Of a stretch of 64,000 nt of DNA, positions 46,765-58,042 are shown piece by piece; position 1 is the stretch's first letter; each line of letters begins with the position of its first letter. Under the pieces are notes generated by a model. It ran no database searches. It was not told the DNA's origin and was given only the letters and a program-made list of their open reading frames with translations. Source of the stretch: Erythrobasidium yunnanense (Eukaryota > Basidiomycota > Cystobasidiomycetes > Erythrobasidiales > Erythrobasidiaceae); assembly GCA_001600175.1 (NCBI GenBank), contig BCJC01000001.1, positions 1,196,065 through 1,260,064 of the forward strand, read 5' to 3'. The translations under genes and the position numbers were made by a program.

Positions 46765-46940
46765 AATGGCATGTACTTTTAGGTCTTTCTCATCAGAAAC
46801 ACACTGCCTCATTCAATCTGAACACCGCAGGCTGAATGTTCTCGACAGTGCTAGCTGGTTATGCATGATTTGCTGGTTGATCCGCTTGAAGTACAACAAG
46901 GACACAGAGACGATGTCCAGACATGCTAATGAAGACTGCT

Positions 46941-47458
46941 TCATTTCCTTTCCAAATAGAGCGAGTCTGTCCGCTTCTTGCCTTGCCAGTCCCATTTTGC
47001 CTGTGATAGGTGTCAGCCGTCGATCCAGGCGTCCCAAGTGTACTAAGCAACTCACATCTTCGCCTTTGAATACGTAGTATGTCAGCGCAGGTACGACGCC
47101 CATGAAGATGAGGGAGAGGCGTGTAGTTTTGGGGGTGAATCTGAAGGCCTTGTAGACATTCTCGCGCTGTCAAGTCGCACAGATTCCATCGTCAATGCTG
47201 GAACGGGTACGTGATAGCTGGACAGAAGATATAACAGACCATGTAGTTCCATGATTCTACGCCAGGATCCAGCTGAGACAGGTCAGACAAGGTAGAGGAG
47301 GGGGAGGAGCCAGTCATTAGGGCCATCGAGCATTCGAGCAGGCGTCGTATCTCACCTTGACAGGCGCTACGATAATCCCAAAACACCAAGTCAGCTCGTT
47401 TTCGGTATTCCTGAAACTGCAAGCGCTCTCTCTTTCGCTCGCTCACCGTGTTCGCCAT
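46941..47458 (-). CDS. NDUFB4-like complex I subunit
   Basis: About 120-150 residues. Starts MANTVSERKRERLQFQEYRK. Core: LDPGVESWNYM spliced to RENVYKAFRFTPKTTRLSLI, one membrane helix (FMGVVPALTYYVF), then KGEDAKWDWQGKKRTDSLYL and a stop at 46941. The N-V-Y..FR.TPK pattern followed by one helix matches the NDUFB4/B15 accessory subunit of mitochondrial NADH dehydrogenase. A 114-nt in-frame segment in exon 1 (ending ctgtctcag near 47275) looks like an intron and may be removed. Confidence 0.75.
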
Positions 47459-47696
47459 GTCCGCCAGCCATGGTCGTCGTTGTATACAGTACGATATTCT
47501 GTGCTGTTTCTGCTCGCTGTTTTGCTTGCGACGTTCGCGCTTTTCCAGCTATCGCTATTCGCTACCCTTGGGCTTTGGTTTAAGCGAGCCTTACGAGAAA
47601 TCGTGCGCAAGATCCAGATACGAGCACAGAAAAAGGTAGCGACACGAGACAGCGACAACGCAGCTTGACTTCTGAACGACAACGACGATACGACAA
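47459..47696. promoter_or_regulatory. Bidirectional promoter NDUFB4-like / cytochrome b5
   Basis: About 240 bp between divergent starts, TC-rich in the middle. No defined site recognised. Confidence 0.4.
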
Positions 47697-48374
47697 TGGC
47701 TGCTGCCGCCGATAAAGTCTGGACGCTCGACGAGCTCAAAGGTCTCAAAGGAAAAGGCGACCTCCATCTGCTGATATCTGGCAAAGGTGCCCTACAGACG
47801 TCAGCAATCAGCTCTCAAGCCGTACGCTGAACGTATGCTTCTGCTCTGCCAGTCTACGCTATCGCTCCTTTTATCGACGAGGTTCGCATACATAAATTCT
47901 GGTCTCTTCTGCCTCGCTTCGGTAGCAACAACTAATTGCTATCATTCTACCCAACATTACAGCATCCTGGTGGAGATGAGGTCCTATTCGGAGAATCCGG
48001 ACGCGATGCAACCGAAGCTTTCGAAGACGTAGGCCACTCTGACGAAGCGCGGGAAATTCTGGCAAAATACCTGGTCGGGACGTGCACCGAGGTATGACCC
48101 ATTCCAATAGAGTATGGTACTGTTGCGGTCCCGCTAATTCAGCATTTTTTCCTGCGATCTAGAGCGTCAAGGGAGGGCCATCAACAGCAGACGCGTCGGC
48201 AAAGCGTGGGAGTGGAGGCAGCGACAGGTACGCTCTGCATCTACCTCCGTGCGTGCACAGGAGATGTGACTGATGCCTTGTATTCCAATCTGCAGCTCCG
48301 CTTCGACAATCATGTTCCTCATACCTTTGGCCGTCTTCGTTGCATGGCTGGCTTATCACTATTCGTCTCGATAG
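47697..48374 (+). CDS. CYB5: Microsomal cytochrome b5
   Basis: Five exons, about 130 residues. [20 protein letters not shown], then YAIAPFIDE joined to [20 protein letters not shown] with the haem-ligand HPGG, and GHSDEA with the second histidine. A serine/glycine linker leads to one C-terminal membrane helix ([17 protein letters not shown]) ending HYSSR, a tail anchor for the ER or outer mitochondrial membrane. Cytochrome b5 supplies electrons for fatty-acid desaturation, sterol synthesis and P450s. Confidence 0.92.
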
Positions 48375-51300
48375 GCCATAGATCTGCAACCTCTACATGG
48401 ATCTCAGGCTCCCACGTCTGAGCCCTCATTGGCAACCAAGCTTCTATGGGCCGGCGCGCTTTCTTGTAAAACTATAGATGGATGTGTCTGGTTGTTCTTT
48501 TGTCGTTTTCTTGACCTCGATCAAGCTGAGCGTACGTGATGGGGCTTATATGCTACAAGTCAAGCCCAAGATTCGCATAAAGACTTAGTACTAGTTCCCT
48601 CCTGCTTGATGCAGCTCACCTCCCGCACTACTTCCGATCTAACGTGCTCAAAGTCAAGTCGCAAGACCGCGATTTCCCTTAATGCCATTGTGACAATGTG
48701 TGCAAAGTTCGCATGGGTCTGAAGAGAGGGATTACAGCTACCGCGCGAATCCGGCTCACCGCTATGCGATCGAGCAGGCTATGAGCCCGTGGACGCTCTG
48801 CAATCGCGGTGCGTGCTACCGTAACGCGTACGCACACATAGCCTTACATTATCCCAAGATCCGGGAATACATTCGAGCTGACCTCTACCAACCTTCGAGC
48901 AGGCCGGGATCTGGCATGTTGCGACCCATCTCTGAATGTTCATCCCGAAGCTTTGCTCCATAGACGCCCTATGGTCGCGGTTCACCCTCTTTGTGATTCA
49001 TATTCGACGCTACATGGAAGCTGTTTCTGTCGAGAGCTCCTCGGTGCCCCCGAAAGAAACTGACAGTGCCTATTGTCGCTTGCAGATTAGGTGCCGGTGC
49101 AGTGCAGCCACGCCTTTTCTCTATCAGGTGAGCCGGGTCTATGATATCAGTTCGAAGCTGAGCAACCGCTTCCACAAAATTTTCGCGGCTCTTGAGGCTT
49201 GCTAGTGCAGGCTACCACCGCGAAGAACAAAGGTAGATCAGCGCTAGCATACATGAACAAGATACCAGCGACCGAAACTTAATCTGCAAACGGCAACACA
49301 GGTCAAATTCCGCGCATCATTGGAAAGCGGATGGCAGCCGAGATGCGCTAGAAATCGGACCAAAGCCGAGGTACCGTTCCGCTCATCGTAGATATAGCAG
49401 GTTCCAGCGAGTTCCTCACGGAAAGCTACGTCCACGCTGGGGGCTCCCGTCTTTGGATTAGGGCAACACTGTGAACTCATTTATTCCGTAGACCACCCAG
49501 CGGGGTTACAGCCACCTCTGCCAGACTAAAGCACCTCCACATGTATGAAGCCATTTTGTCTACCATGAGGTCCATTGGTGTATCCGATGCTCTCCCCCTA
49601 GGATTTTTGCTGACCACGGGAACGAGGTCCAATACGAAAAGTTACACTACAAAGACATGCTCAAAGCAGGGAACCCTTCTTGTCTCGTAGTCGCGATACG
49701 ATGCCTAGCTGGTTGGCATAAGTAAGGCTGACGGAAAGATCAACATCAGGCCGATTCCCGCGCAGTTTCATCTGCGAATAAAAAGTGGAGTCTCTGAACA
49801 TGCCGCTTGGTGATCAAGCGCCGCCAACAGCTCTAAATGGTCACCGTCTTCTTCGCACTTTGGCAGCTGCCTGTGATGGTACCCGGCCTGCGGCATAGGC
49901 TTGGTAAAATATGATTCCTGGAGCTAGACGGCTTGTGAAAGCGTTAAGTGAGATGATGAGTGGTCGCAGCCGGATAGACAGGCTTAATTTGTCGGAATCG
50001 ATTATCGTTTCAAAGCCATGGACGCGTGTGTCATTCCATGGCTATTGTGATTCGATGAAGTTGTACTGTCCATTTCTTGGCAAGCTCTACGTCGCACGCG
50101 GCATGTCTGATGGAACGAATACGCTGATTTCAATAGTATTCAATATCAATTCCCAAACACCCTTCTACTCAAAAGTAAAAGTAAAAGTACTGATATTTAC
50201 CAGCGATCAATGAGGTGCTGCATAACTCGGCAGAACTCCCTTGTATTTGTTCGGGCACTGTGATTGGCAATAACAAAGCATTATGGGATAGTCTAGAGTG
50301 TGTCATTCTCCATTTACCCATCGCGCAATTGGAAAAATAGACAGCGCCGTTAGAAGCTCACAGCTCACATTCAAACTGGGGTGTGGTTTCTTTCTCATGG
50401 GATACCACTGTCCATACTATACAACCTTGACTTTCTTTGATTCGGCAAATGTCTTCTTTATTTAGAGGCCTTTTTCATATGCTCTGTTAAAGCTACGATG
50501 ACGATACTGTAGGCTTCATGCCTGGAAGATTGCTCCCCCTTGGGTCTTTGAGCTTGGACTTTTAGGCTTAGCAGTGAGGGAGTTTGAATTCATAGAAGGT
50601 TCGAATACATACGTTTGGACGGTAGGAGATTATTAGGGTAGGTTAGGTTTTTCTGAGCGGCGCTCACCGAAGATTCAAACTCAGTCCGAGGTAGATACTG
50701 AACGTCAGAGTCACAAGAATTTGACTGTACAGACTGGGCGTGGTAGATACCCTTGAAAAGCGCTGTAGGCTATTCAATGCGTTCAAAAAAGATGCGTCCG
50801 TGTATGCATTACTCCGCGAAAGCCCTGCAGCGCAAGGACGCGATATTGACCTCGGTATAGCGGTATTACGGACTGATTTGTCCAGTAGGCTAAAGCTAGT
50901 ACTTACCATCGGCTGTTCACAGTCACTGTTTGTTTGGAGCTATCCTGCTTTTTCTTCAATGTAACCGTAGTAGATCGAGAGTCGGACGAGTACAGCTCAC
51001 GCTAGTAGGATCTACTGGACATACCACGCAAGTTCCACAGGCTAAATTGTGCAAATACATCCTTGGTGCCACTTGTCCTAGTTTGACAGAGTCCGAGCTG
51101 TTTACAATACTAGGAGCTCACCGAACCTGCTTCCAGACTTGAGAGCACCGCTCATAGACTTGCAGTGAAATACCACGCACCTCAAGATTCCAGATGACAA
51201 TGACTCAAAGAACGACTAGAGAAACCGACTTTACAGAACTGCCGTCCAGTGGCTAATCAGATCAACGATCCTTAAGTTCGGGCAGAGAGGCTTCGAAGAT

Positions 51301-52192
51301 TTTCACACCGCCATAGCTAGTGTAAAAAGATGAGCGCAAATCTCGAAACATCTGGTCCAAGACCTGTTTCAAGATTTGTCTGCGGCGTTGGTTTGGTCAT
51401 CTTCGCACTATTGAGGGCTAGCAGTTGCGCCTGGCGAGTGCGCAATGCAGGTGCAAAACAACGCTCGCTACAACACATCCAGTCTCTCGCCTCAAACTTC
51501 GGTTCCGCTGCCTGAGCGAAGAACATGTGACGCAAAGATCGAGGATGTAGCTGCATCGAATCCCCACTGGGATCAACGGGCAACTTACAAGCCCCAAATT
51601 ATAGCCTAGAGCATGCTGAGTCTCTTTATATGACGAGCGCAAATAAGACAGCGTAATAACGAAGAGCGAAACGGGAGATACAGTCACAAGGGGACGATCC
51701 GGATGGCGGTTAGCGCGCCGGGGAAGAACGTGCGCACGGACCACAAGCAATGCGTCATTGTACCAGACATTCGTCCAATGGCAAATAGATGTATTGATAA
51801 TGTGTTGCTGTCTTGAGGGTTGAAAAAACCCCAGTCGTCGGATAGTCAAATACCCTGGGGGCAGTCCTTCGAACTTTCCAAAAGGCTTTAGCATACATAG
51901 AATCGGGGCGTCATTCGATCCTCGTCGTGGCCCATAATAGCGCTGTGCTTAGCGATTCCTATACGCCACTATTCAATACTGCTTGAGTCATCAAGAGCAT
52001 ATCAAGTATTTTGGAAGCAACTCTCTCATAGCAAATTTTGACACCAGGTCGTTGTAGATTGGTATGCAAAGGTAGACCTGAATTGGCGCGAGGCACACGA
52101 GACCACGCATGTTCCGCATAATATAAGTCCAGTACTGTAGCGTGTATAGACTTTGACCAATGCAGACTGACGTACCGATGTGACATCGATAG

Positions 52193-52260
52193 GAGACCGA
52201 GACAATTTGCATCAGGTCTCTAGCACAAATGGCATAAAGTAAAGAAGCTCTAATTAAACA
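52193..52260. repeat. Degenerate dispersed repeat, copy 1
   Basis: Shares a caatttgcatcaggtct / agcacaaatggca core with copies 2-4 below. Diverged by eye, no terminal repeats seen. Confidence 0.5.
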
Positions 52261-52424
52261 TCGACTTCACAGGTTGACTTCAGACAACGCTTTGTCGCTG
52301 ACATTCCAAATCAATAATAACGCCCCGGGAGGGCACGAATTTGCTGATATGAAGAAGAGCCTCAAGGTCTAGCAGCTTATCATATGTTTTCAGCTGACAT
52401 ATAGAACTCAGAGTGATGGCGCAA

Positions 52425-52500
52425 GTGCTATCAAGATCTGCTTCGAGTTTTCAGCACAAATGACATTAGATTGTTGAAGATACAAACAATCCGTTTCAGG
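52425..52500. repeat. Degenerate dispersed repeat, copy 2
   Basis: Contains gcttcgagttttcagcac, aaatgacatta and ttgttgaagatac, matching the first half of copy 4. Confidence 0.55.
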
Positions 52501-52605
52501 TCTTCAGCACAAATGGCAGCAAGAAGCCTGCAGTCCAACGTAAATTCTACAAGGTCAAGTTAGCTCTCGCCCGGCATTCTTCGAACAGGGTCACGTGATC
52601 TCGAC
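52495..52605. repeat. Degenerate dispersed repeat, copy 3
   Basis: Starts ttcaggtcttcagcacaaat and ends with a ctctcgcccggcattcttcg segment that matches the second half of copy 4. It lies directly after copy 2. Confidence 0.55.
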
Positions 52606-52723
52606 GTGATTTCGCGCACGTAGCCAGCTCTCCAGTGCCGTAACACTCCTCCGGAATTGGCCGTACGTGTGTAAGATCCTTGTTGAAACAGACGAGGCGA
52701 TGCCAGAATGTAGACAGTCACGC

Positions 52724-52784
52724 GCTTGATCAGTTACAGCGCTTAATCAGTTACAGCGGACGCTAGTCAAAGACGCTAGTCAAA
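52724..52784. repeat. Two adjacent tandem duplications
   Basis: 52724-52757 is a 17-bp unit (gcttgatcagttacagc) repeated twice with one mismatch. 52759-52784 is a 13-bp unit (gacgctagtcaaa) repeated twice exactly. Confidence 0.9.
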
Positions 52785-53240
52785 GTTTCCAGCCTATCAG
52801 CCGGTATCGACACAAGAATAGTCTACAGTCTACCAGTCGGTGTAGAGCCCAGCAGGAATTATGACTGGATGCCCGAACTTGGGTTCGATGTCCAGCAGGT
52901 TGCATGTATCCTGGCCTGATAAAAACGAACGCTCTCTGGCTAGAGAGACGTTTGGCTTGAGATACGAGAGACAATAGTACTGGCCAGTATTGGTCAGTAT
53001 GACTCTGCTCGCAGATCTGTAAAAAGGCGGCTTCAGAGAACGAAGAGTTGTCTCTGTGACTATTGGCATCAGCAGTGCACTACGTTTCATTGCACTACTA
53101 GTCAGTATAGTTTTCGGGTAGCTCTTCATATCTACAGTCTGCTTATGCTATTGAAAGGCCGACGAGATCAGACCTTTTTACGAGGCTACATTTCTGTCAA
53201 AGCCCATTCTTTCAACCCAGTATATGCCCGCTTCAGGCTG

Positions 53241-53275
53241 TTACCGGTTACTGTTCCCGGTTACTAGTTACTTGT
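53241..53275. repeat. Short imperfect tandem repeat
   Basis: Three to four imperfect copies of a (c)ggttact-like unit. Confidence 0.6.
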
Positions 53276-53872
53276 TATTCGATCGATCGGAGTAACCCCG
53301 GAGGTAGCAGGCGGGCCGAGGTGAACGAGATTAAGCAAGAATGTGCTTCATTGACAGTTCGCGGTACGCATTCCTCATTTATAGATTGTTGTTACAGGTA
53401 GCAAAGTTCAGCTGCTGCACCTGTATGAGTCCGCTGTATACTCTATTGATGTGAAACGCTGCTGACAGTTTGATTCTAACAATCTGCGCCTTGCTTTAAC
53501 TACGCATCCAAAAGAACATCTTCAGGCAGCATCTTCTGCTCATCATAGTTTTATTTTGATTCCAATACGCCTGTCCTACGCGCTTCTCGCAAACCTTTGT
53601 CTCTCCGTCTCTCTTCTCGGGCGTCTCTTTCTCTTCATTCTTTCTCCAAGAACAGACTTCTTTTCCCTGACAGCAAATTTGGGTGAGCGATCAGCAAGTA
53701 CGAGCAGTCTACGTCTTTTATACACTTGACGACATCCACGGCGAAGAAACAAAGTCGAGCTTGCTTTCCGTCAACTGACGCGCTTGTCCTCTGGCAGCAA
53801 TTACTACTACGCTACCTGTAATGAGCGCGCTGTATCTGCTGTCCGCTATCAAAGACAACAACAATACCCACG

Positions 53873-54581
53873 ATGCAAGAAGACGCAGGACCCAGCGAAG
53901 AGAAGACGGGAAAGGCAGCGCGTGCCAAGCGCCGGCGCAAGAAGCAGGAGCAACGAAACATTGGAGCCGGTGGAGCAGCTGTTGAGCAGGTTAGTGGACA
54001 GACCATTGAAGCAAATGGCCATGCGGCAGACCTTCAAGTAGGTACATCCCTTCTGAGTGCAAACATCGTATCTCATCAGCTTGATAGGCCATCACTGCCT
54101 TTACGAAGATGGAAGTGATTTGCAAGACCCCACATCCAAACTGGCATGTCATCGCCATATATGAGAGTCAAGTGAATTGGCCGCTGAAGTCGTTCTGCGA
54201 ACGCAGTCATTCCTCTTCCCACTATATTCGAAGACAATAGATAGGAGACTCGGCTCATCTACTGCACAAAGCGACGCTATGTGGGCTTTTCTCAGCACAC
54301 AATCTCCTGAACAGCGCATTAGACTGTCTACGCTGTCGAGCAAGTTCCTGAAGCTCTTTGGCAAGCATATGACCATCTTCTTGCAATTTTCACAGGCTCT
54401 GAAGCAATTCGTAGATGTACAGCTTGCGTTACAGCTGCTCGAAGAGTGCAAAGAAGACAGTTTGATTGGAGGACGCAGGGGATCCTCATTCAAACGAAGC
54501 AAAAGGACAGGTAAGGCCCTGTTCATCACTCGGCACAAAAGGAGTTTCGCGTTAAAAGAGCGCAATGGGTACAGTGTTTAG
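53873..54581 (+). CDS. Possible orphan gene, structure uncertain
   Basis: An upstream CT-rich region (about 53580-53680) looks like a fungal promoter. The first exon MQEDAGPSEEKTGKAARAKR continues RRKKQEQRNIG and is strongly basic. Removal of a gtaggt..tgatag intron (about 54035-54087) joins DLQ to AITAFTKMEVICKTPHPNWH. A second open frame of about 135 codons (54177-54581), starting MAAEVVLRTQ and containing FLKLFGKHMTIFLQFSQ, overlaps it in another frame and may belong to a later exon. I recognise no family. It could be a real nuclear protein, a gene fragment, or chance. Confidence 0.3.
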
Positions 54582-55407
54582 TGTACAGACGATGGGTGTA
54601 AGAGTTTCGGTAACTTGGAGACAAAAATCCGATAAAACAAGATCAAATCTGTAAGAGCATATTGATGACAGTGCCTCGAATTATAAGGTCCCGATAAGAT
54701 GCTTTGTCTATAGTTTCCTGTCGATCGAGATAGGATAATATTTTGGCAAGCTAGGAGAGCAGTGGTCCGCAAAGAAGGCAGTTAGCCTGTCCTCACACTG
54801 GCAATACGCATCTTCACAAGAGCAGTTCATGCAAGCGGAGGTGCTGCCCGGCGATCAGGTAGCATTTTGACTCAATAGTGGCTCCAATGCTGATAGCAGA
54901 AAGGCAGGAGATCTGGCTGGGACAAAGCATGTCATTAGCAATAAGAAGCACCTGCAATACTTTGCCGGTACGTGCAGCCCAAAGAGACGCGGATGCTTGA
55001 GTCTTATGGTGTGAGCTGCACTCATGTTGGCAGCCGGAAAGCGCGTACCATTAGAAATAGAAAACGATCATGACTGTATTTTCACGAGGAGCCGACGATA
55101 CTTGAATGGGAAGTTAATCTTGACTGAACGTCCGCTGTCATTCAAGACTCAAACGAACACGTCAAGGCAGTTTACAATAAACAAGTCAGTAGAAGCGAGA
55201 CTTGCGTTGTACATGCAGAATAGACAGCATTTTAGTCAGCATCAGCGGTCCGTGCACAATATGATATACAGTCTGAATGGGGTCATACGGGATTTCACCC
55301 TTGTGAGTTGGCTCCCTGTTGAGCCTATTCTTGATTGGAAGTCACAGTAAAGCCCGGGAGAGGCGACATTAGACTTTTCCCTTCGACTCGAGTACTCAGT
55401 ACTGTCG
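54582..55407. other. Gene-poor stretch
   Basis: About 830 bp with only short open frames (for example 55024-55350 +). Contains one copy of a 20-bp direct repeat at 55056-55075. No gene supported. Confidence 0.5.
55056..55075 (+). repeat. 20-bp direct repeat, copy 1
   Basis: aatagaaaacgatcatgact; identical to 56204-56223. A GCGCGT hexamer lies just upstream in both copies, so the similarity may extend further in degraded form. Confidence 0.85.
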
Positions 55408-55520
55408 TTAACAGAATTTGCTTCAAGTCTTCAACCCGAATGGCATGATATTGCTGAAGATACACGAAACAGACTCTACGAGCCCAAGTTCACTACTCGC
55501 CCGACCATCGAACGTCAATT
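55408..55520. repeat. Degenerate dispersed repeat, copy 4
   Basis: Combines in one unit the features of copies 2 and 3: gcttcaagtcttcaacccga, ttgctgaagatac, and actcgcccgaccatcgaacg. It suggests copies 2 and 3 are parts of one repeat of about 110 bp. Confidence 0.55.
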
Positions 55521-55594
55521 ATTGGACTTTAAACAGTCGTAATCTCACTTAGCTTTGCAAGTCGGATCTCAGTAGATCCCTATAATCTTATCTT

Positions 55595-55969
55595 TCATTT
55601 ACTCTCGAGTCTTACTGCCACTTTACAACTTCCTCCTTCTTTGCATTGATAGGATGGGAGCACATCCCTCATGCCAGGCCTTTGACACCGGAGGCAGAAC
55701 CGTCTGGACCTGGGTGCAGATGACCGGGCGGAAGTAGCCACATTCACCAATTTTGAAGTTGCTTGCACCCAGTTTCCTGCAAGTTGCACTAAAAAGTTGA
55801 TTGAGGCCGAGTGCAGATTGCGAAAGTTGGTGCAAGCAGTCTGTATGTCGCTACTCGCGCACATCGACTTGCACCCGGGTGTAAGTACCTTTGCCCCCGT
55901 TGTGAAGGCCGTATCTATGATACCGAAAATGCTCAGAGCAACATATGTAAGATTCAAGAGTTGGGTCAA
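55595..55969 (-). CDS. Possible small cysteine-containing secreted protein
   Basis: Begins MTQLLNLTYVALSIFGIIDT, a plausible signal peptide, followed by AFTTGAK. An in-frame 48-nt intron (gtactt..catacag) is possible next. The remainder includes FCLRCQRPGM and QCKEGGSC. The size, signal and cysteines would suit a secreted or effector-like protein, but there is no homology I recognise, and a different frame (55623-55835) is also open. A related CLxCxxPG motif occurs at 56.46 kb on the same strand. Low certainty. Confidence 0.25.
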   Translation of the reverse strand: MTQLLNLTYVALSIFGIIDTAFTTGAKVLTPGCKSMCASSDIQTACTNFRNLHSASINFLVQLAGNWVQATSKLVNVATSARSSAPRSRRFCLRCQRPGMRDVLPSYQCKEGGSCKVAVRLESK

Positions 55970-57691
55970 GCTTCTACATATTCGCAGACCAATTCAGGTT
56001 TGATTCTCCCATCCGTTCTCAGAATATTCGTTCTCAGCGTATATTTGGACAAATGATTGCCTTGATGGCCTTCAGTTGCTACCTAGTCATTAGGTGGTCC
56101 GAGCTTTTATGAGCCAGTCATCTAATCTCACTTTGCTAGTCCGGCCGATAGTCGGCTAAAGTCGCCATTTGCTGCACCGGCAAAAGTTATCTGGCGCGTG
56201 GTGAATAGAAAACGATCATGACTCCAATCAGTGCCCTATAGAGAATAAGAGCCAGGACGGTACTGGCTAATATTCTTCCCAACCTATGAGAAGTGGCACT
56301 CTAAATATACTCGATGATCGAAGACATGGCTGTAGATTAGATTGACGAAGTTACCTGCTGAAGCTCAACTAATGAACTTAGCTGTACGAGAGAGCACAAC
56401 CCATAAAACTTCCTGAATAAAGCCCCAGGCTTGTTACACTTAAGGCAGTATTGCTTAAAGCTAGAAGTATTCTCAATATATTTTCTGTTACAGCAGGAAA
56501 GGAAAGGAAGCGCAGCTTTTGTAGTATAAAATGAAACTGGGCCGACCAAGGCTAACTGACCATAATCATCACTGACTGACCACGAATGACTGGCCGAGGG
56601 AGAAGTAGACATTACGTAATGTGCCTTGGACGCGGGAGAAGTACTTGTCGTTCAGGTGTCCCGCTCACAATTTTGCAACATTGGCTAGACACCAGAATGT
56701 TCGAGATCTGATAATAGTGTGCCGGCAGACAACGATTTCGCAATAGCCGAACCAATTACCGCAAAACGTCGTCGCTTGCAAGTTGGTGGCGATCGGCAGT
56801 CCCAGAAACTAGCGCAGAAATTATATCCAGTCAGCAAAAAAGCGATGCAAGTCCAATTGTTTAGAATTCCGACGGCTTGCATAATAACATGCTGATCCAA
56901 ACTGACCTCTCTTTGATCAGGAGGACTCCGGATCTACTCGGTCTTTCCCTGCAAGAGCGAAGGTGCGGAACACAGCCATTTTTCATGCAACAAATACCCA
57001 ATACAAATCTGGAAAGCACATTTCCGAACACATTCCGCAGTGTTTCGATGCCGCGATGGTGACACATACCCAGCACTTGAAGCTTACGCAAATCCTTACG
57101 CAGGTAACAACCAAATTCTATAGTTCATCCCTTATGTCGGCTTCGTTCCCACACTTTTGGGCCTGACGATGGGCCAATGTTCGTCCCTGCTGAATGTTCG
57201 TGAAGACTCTTTCAGCAGATAGAAGTGTCTGAGCCTGCTGGATTGCAAACAGCGGGCCAGTAAGCGAGTTTGGCTCTTGTGACTATATTTCAGCATTTCA
57301 GCGCATTAAGGTCTGCACAGCGTGTTCATACTCTTGCAATCGAATGAAGCACAAGCTTAACACCAAGAGTCATAGGGTGTGGGCTTTAGTGGAAGGGCGC
57401 TCAATGTGTCCCCGATGTGATAAATGACTGTTTGAATACAGCCTCTAATCGACTTCACATGAGATCGAAGTAGCGTGGAAATCGGAGGCCCGAGCACCCG
57501 CTTCGGTAGACACCCGAGCCGTAAGCCGATCTCGTAAATTGACATGGAGGAAAGTTGGCTCTGAAGGTGTTGAGGAACAAGCTGTCCATATCCGTGGCTG
57601 TCCAGCGCAGGGTCGTGTGCAAACCCTTTGAAATAATCGGGGGGCAGACGCAGACGCTTTATCATTTAACATTCCAGGGAATTTCTCACTC
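55970..57691. other. Gene-poor stretch, right part of the island
   Basis: About 1.7 kb with no supported gene. An open frame at 56337-56612 (-) carries QYCLKCNKPGALF. Several others on both strands look random. Confidence 0.5.
56204..56223 (+). repeat. 20-bp direct repeat, copy 2
   Basis: Exact copy of 55056-55075, about 1.15 kb away. Confidence 0.85.
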
Positions 57692-58042
57692 TTGACTTGG
57701 ATCGACGAGTGGCTCGGCCAAAAGCATCCGGCTTCTCCGTTTGAGACCCTGGGAGGGCGCGTGCCGGCGACAATTGATTCGACAACTGATCTACCTGGTG
57801 CGAACCTGTATCTCTTCGTAATGCCATTTGGTTTATTGCAAATGCGAATCGCAAAGTCGCCGTTCTCGCCTGTCGATCCGGAAGAAGCGGGTTGTTCGTT
57901 CATTTGGGCGCTACGCGGATGGTCAGACCTGCGTGCAGGTGCGTTTCAGGATCTCAAGGAGCTGCATATCGACGTCGACGCACAGCGCTATGTTATTTCA
58001 CCGAAAGATTTGCCAGATTTGATGTTTTGCGTAGTACAGTGA
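57692..58042 (+). CDS. Possible orphan open frame or last exon
   Basis: 116 codons starting MTWIDEWLGQKHPASPFETL and ending PDLMFCVVQ, with FIWALRGWSDLRAGAFQDLK in the middle. A possible 3' splice site (taacattccag) lies near 57676, so this may be a last exon of a larger gene. The opposite strand is also open over most of the same stretch (57445-57903). No family recognised. Confidence 0.3.
   Translation: MTWIDEWLGQKHPASPFETLGGRVPATIDSTTDLPGANLYLFVMPFGLLQMRIAKSPFSPVDPEEAGCSFIWALRGWSDLRAGAFQDLKELHIDVDAQRYVISPKDLPDLMFCVVQ

Larger units (their letters stand above)
48375..53783. other. Gene-poor stretch, left part of the island
   Basis: About 5.4 kb without a recognisable conserved protein on either strand. 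Open frames are short and isolated (for example 48700-48963 + and 49244-49480 -) and none joins to neighbours by convincing splice sites. Base composition looks more A+T-rich than the flanks. Degenerate repeats and tandem duplications lie at 52.2-53.3 kb. No transposase, reverse transcriptase or integrase motif was found. Confidence 0.6.

Noticed and set aside
47357-47668. Membrane protein encoded by the open frame upstream of cytochrome b5
   Set aside because: It overlaps the NDUFB4-like start on the opposite strand and the shared promoter; the hydrophobic stretch comes from TC-rich promoter sequence.
50175-50195. Triplicated aaaagt unit as a telomere-like repeat
   Set aside because: Only three copies and not a known fungal telomere unit; ordinary simple sequence.
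50580-50620. tRNA-like T-arm (gaaggttcgaatac)
   Set aside because: No matching acceptor, D-arm or anticodon stem could be paired around it.
51317-51894. Overlapping minus-strand frames of 88 and 158 codons in the island
   Set aside because: No domain, no consistent splice links and no signal peptide; not distinguishable from chance.
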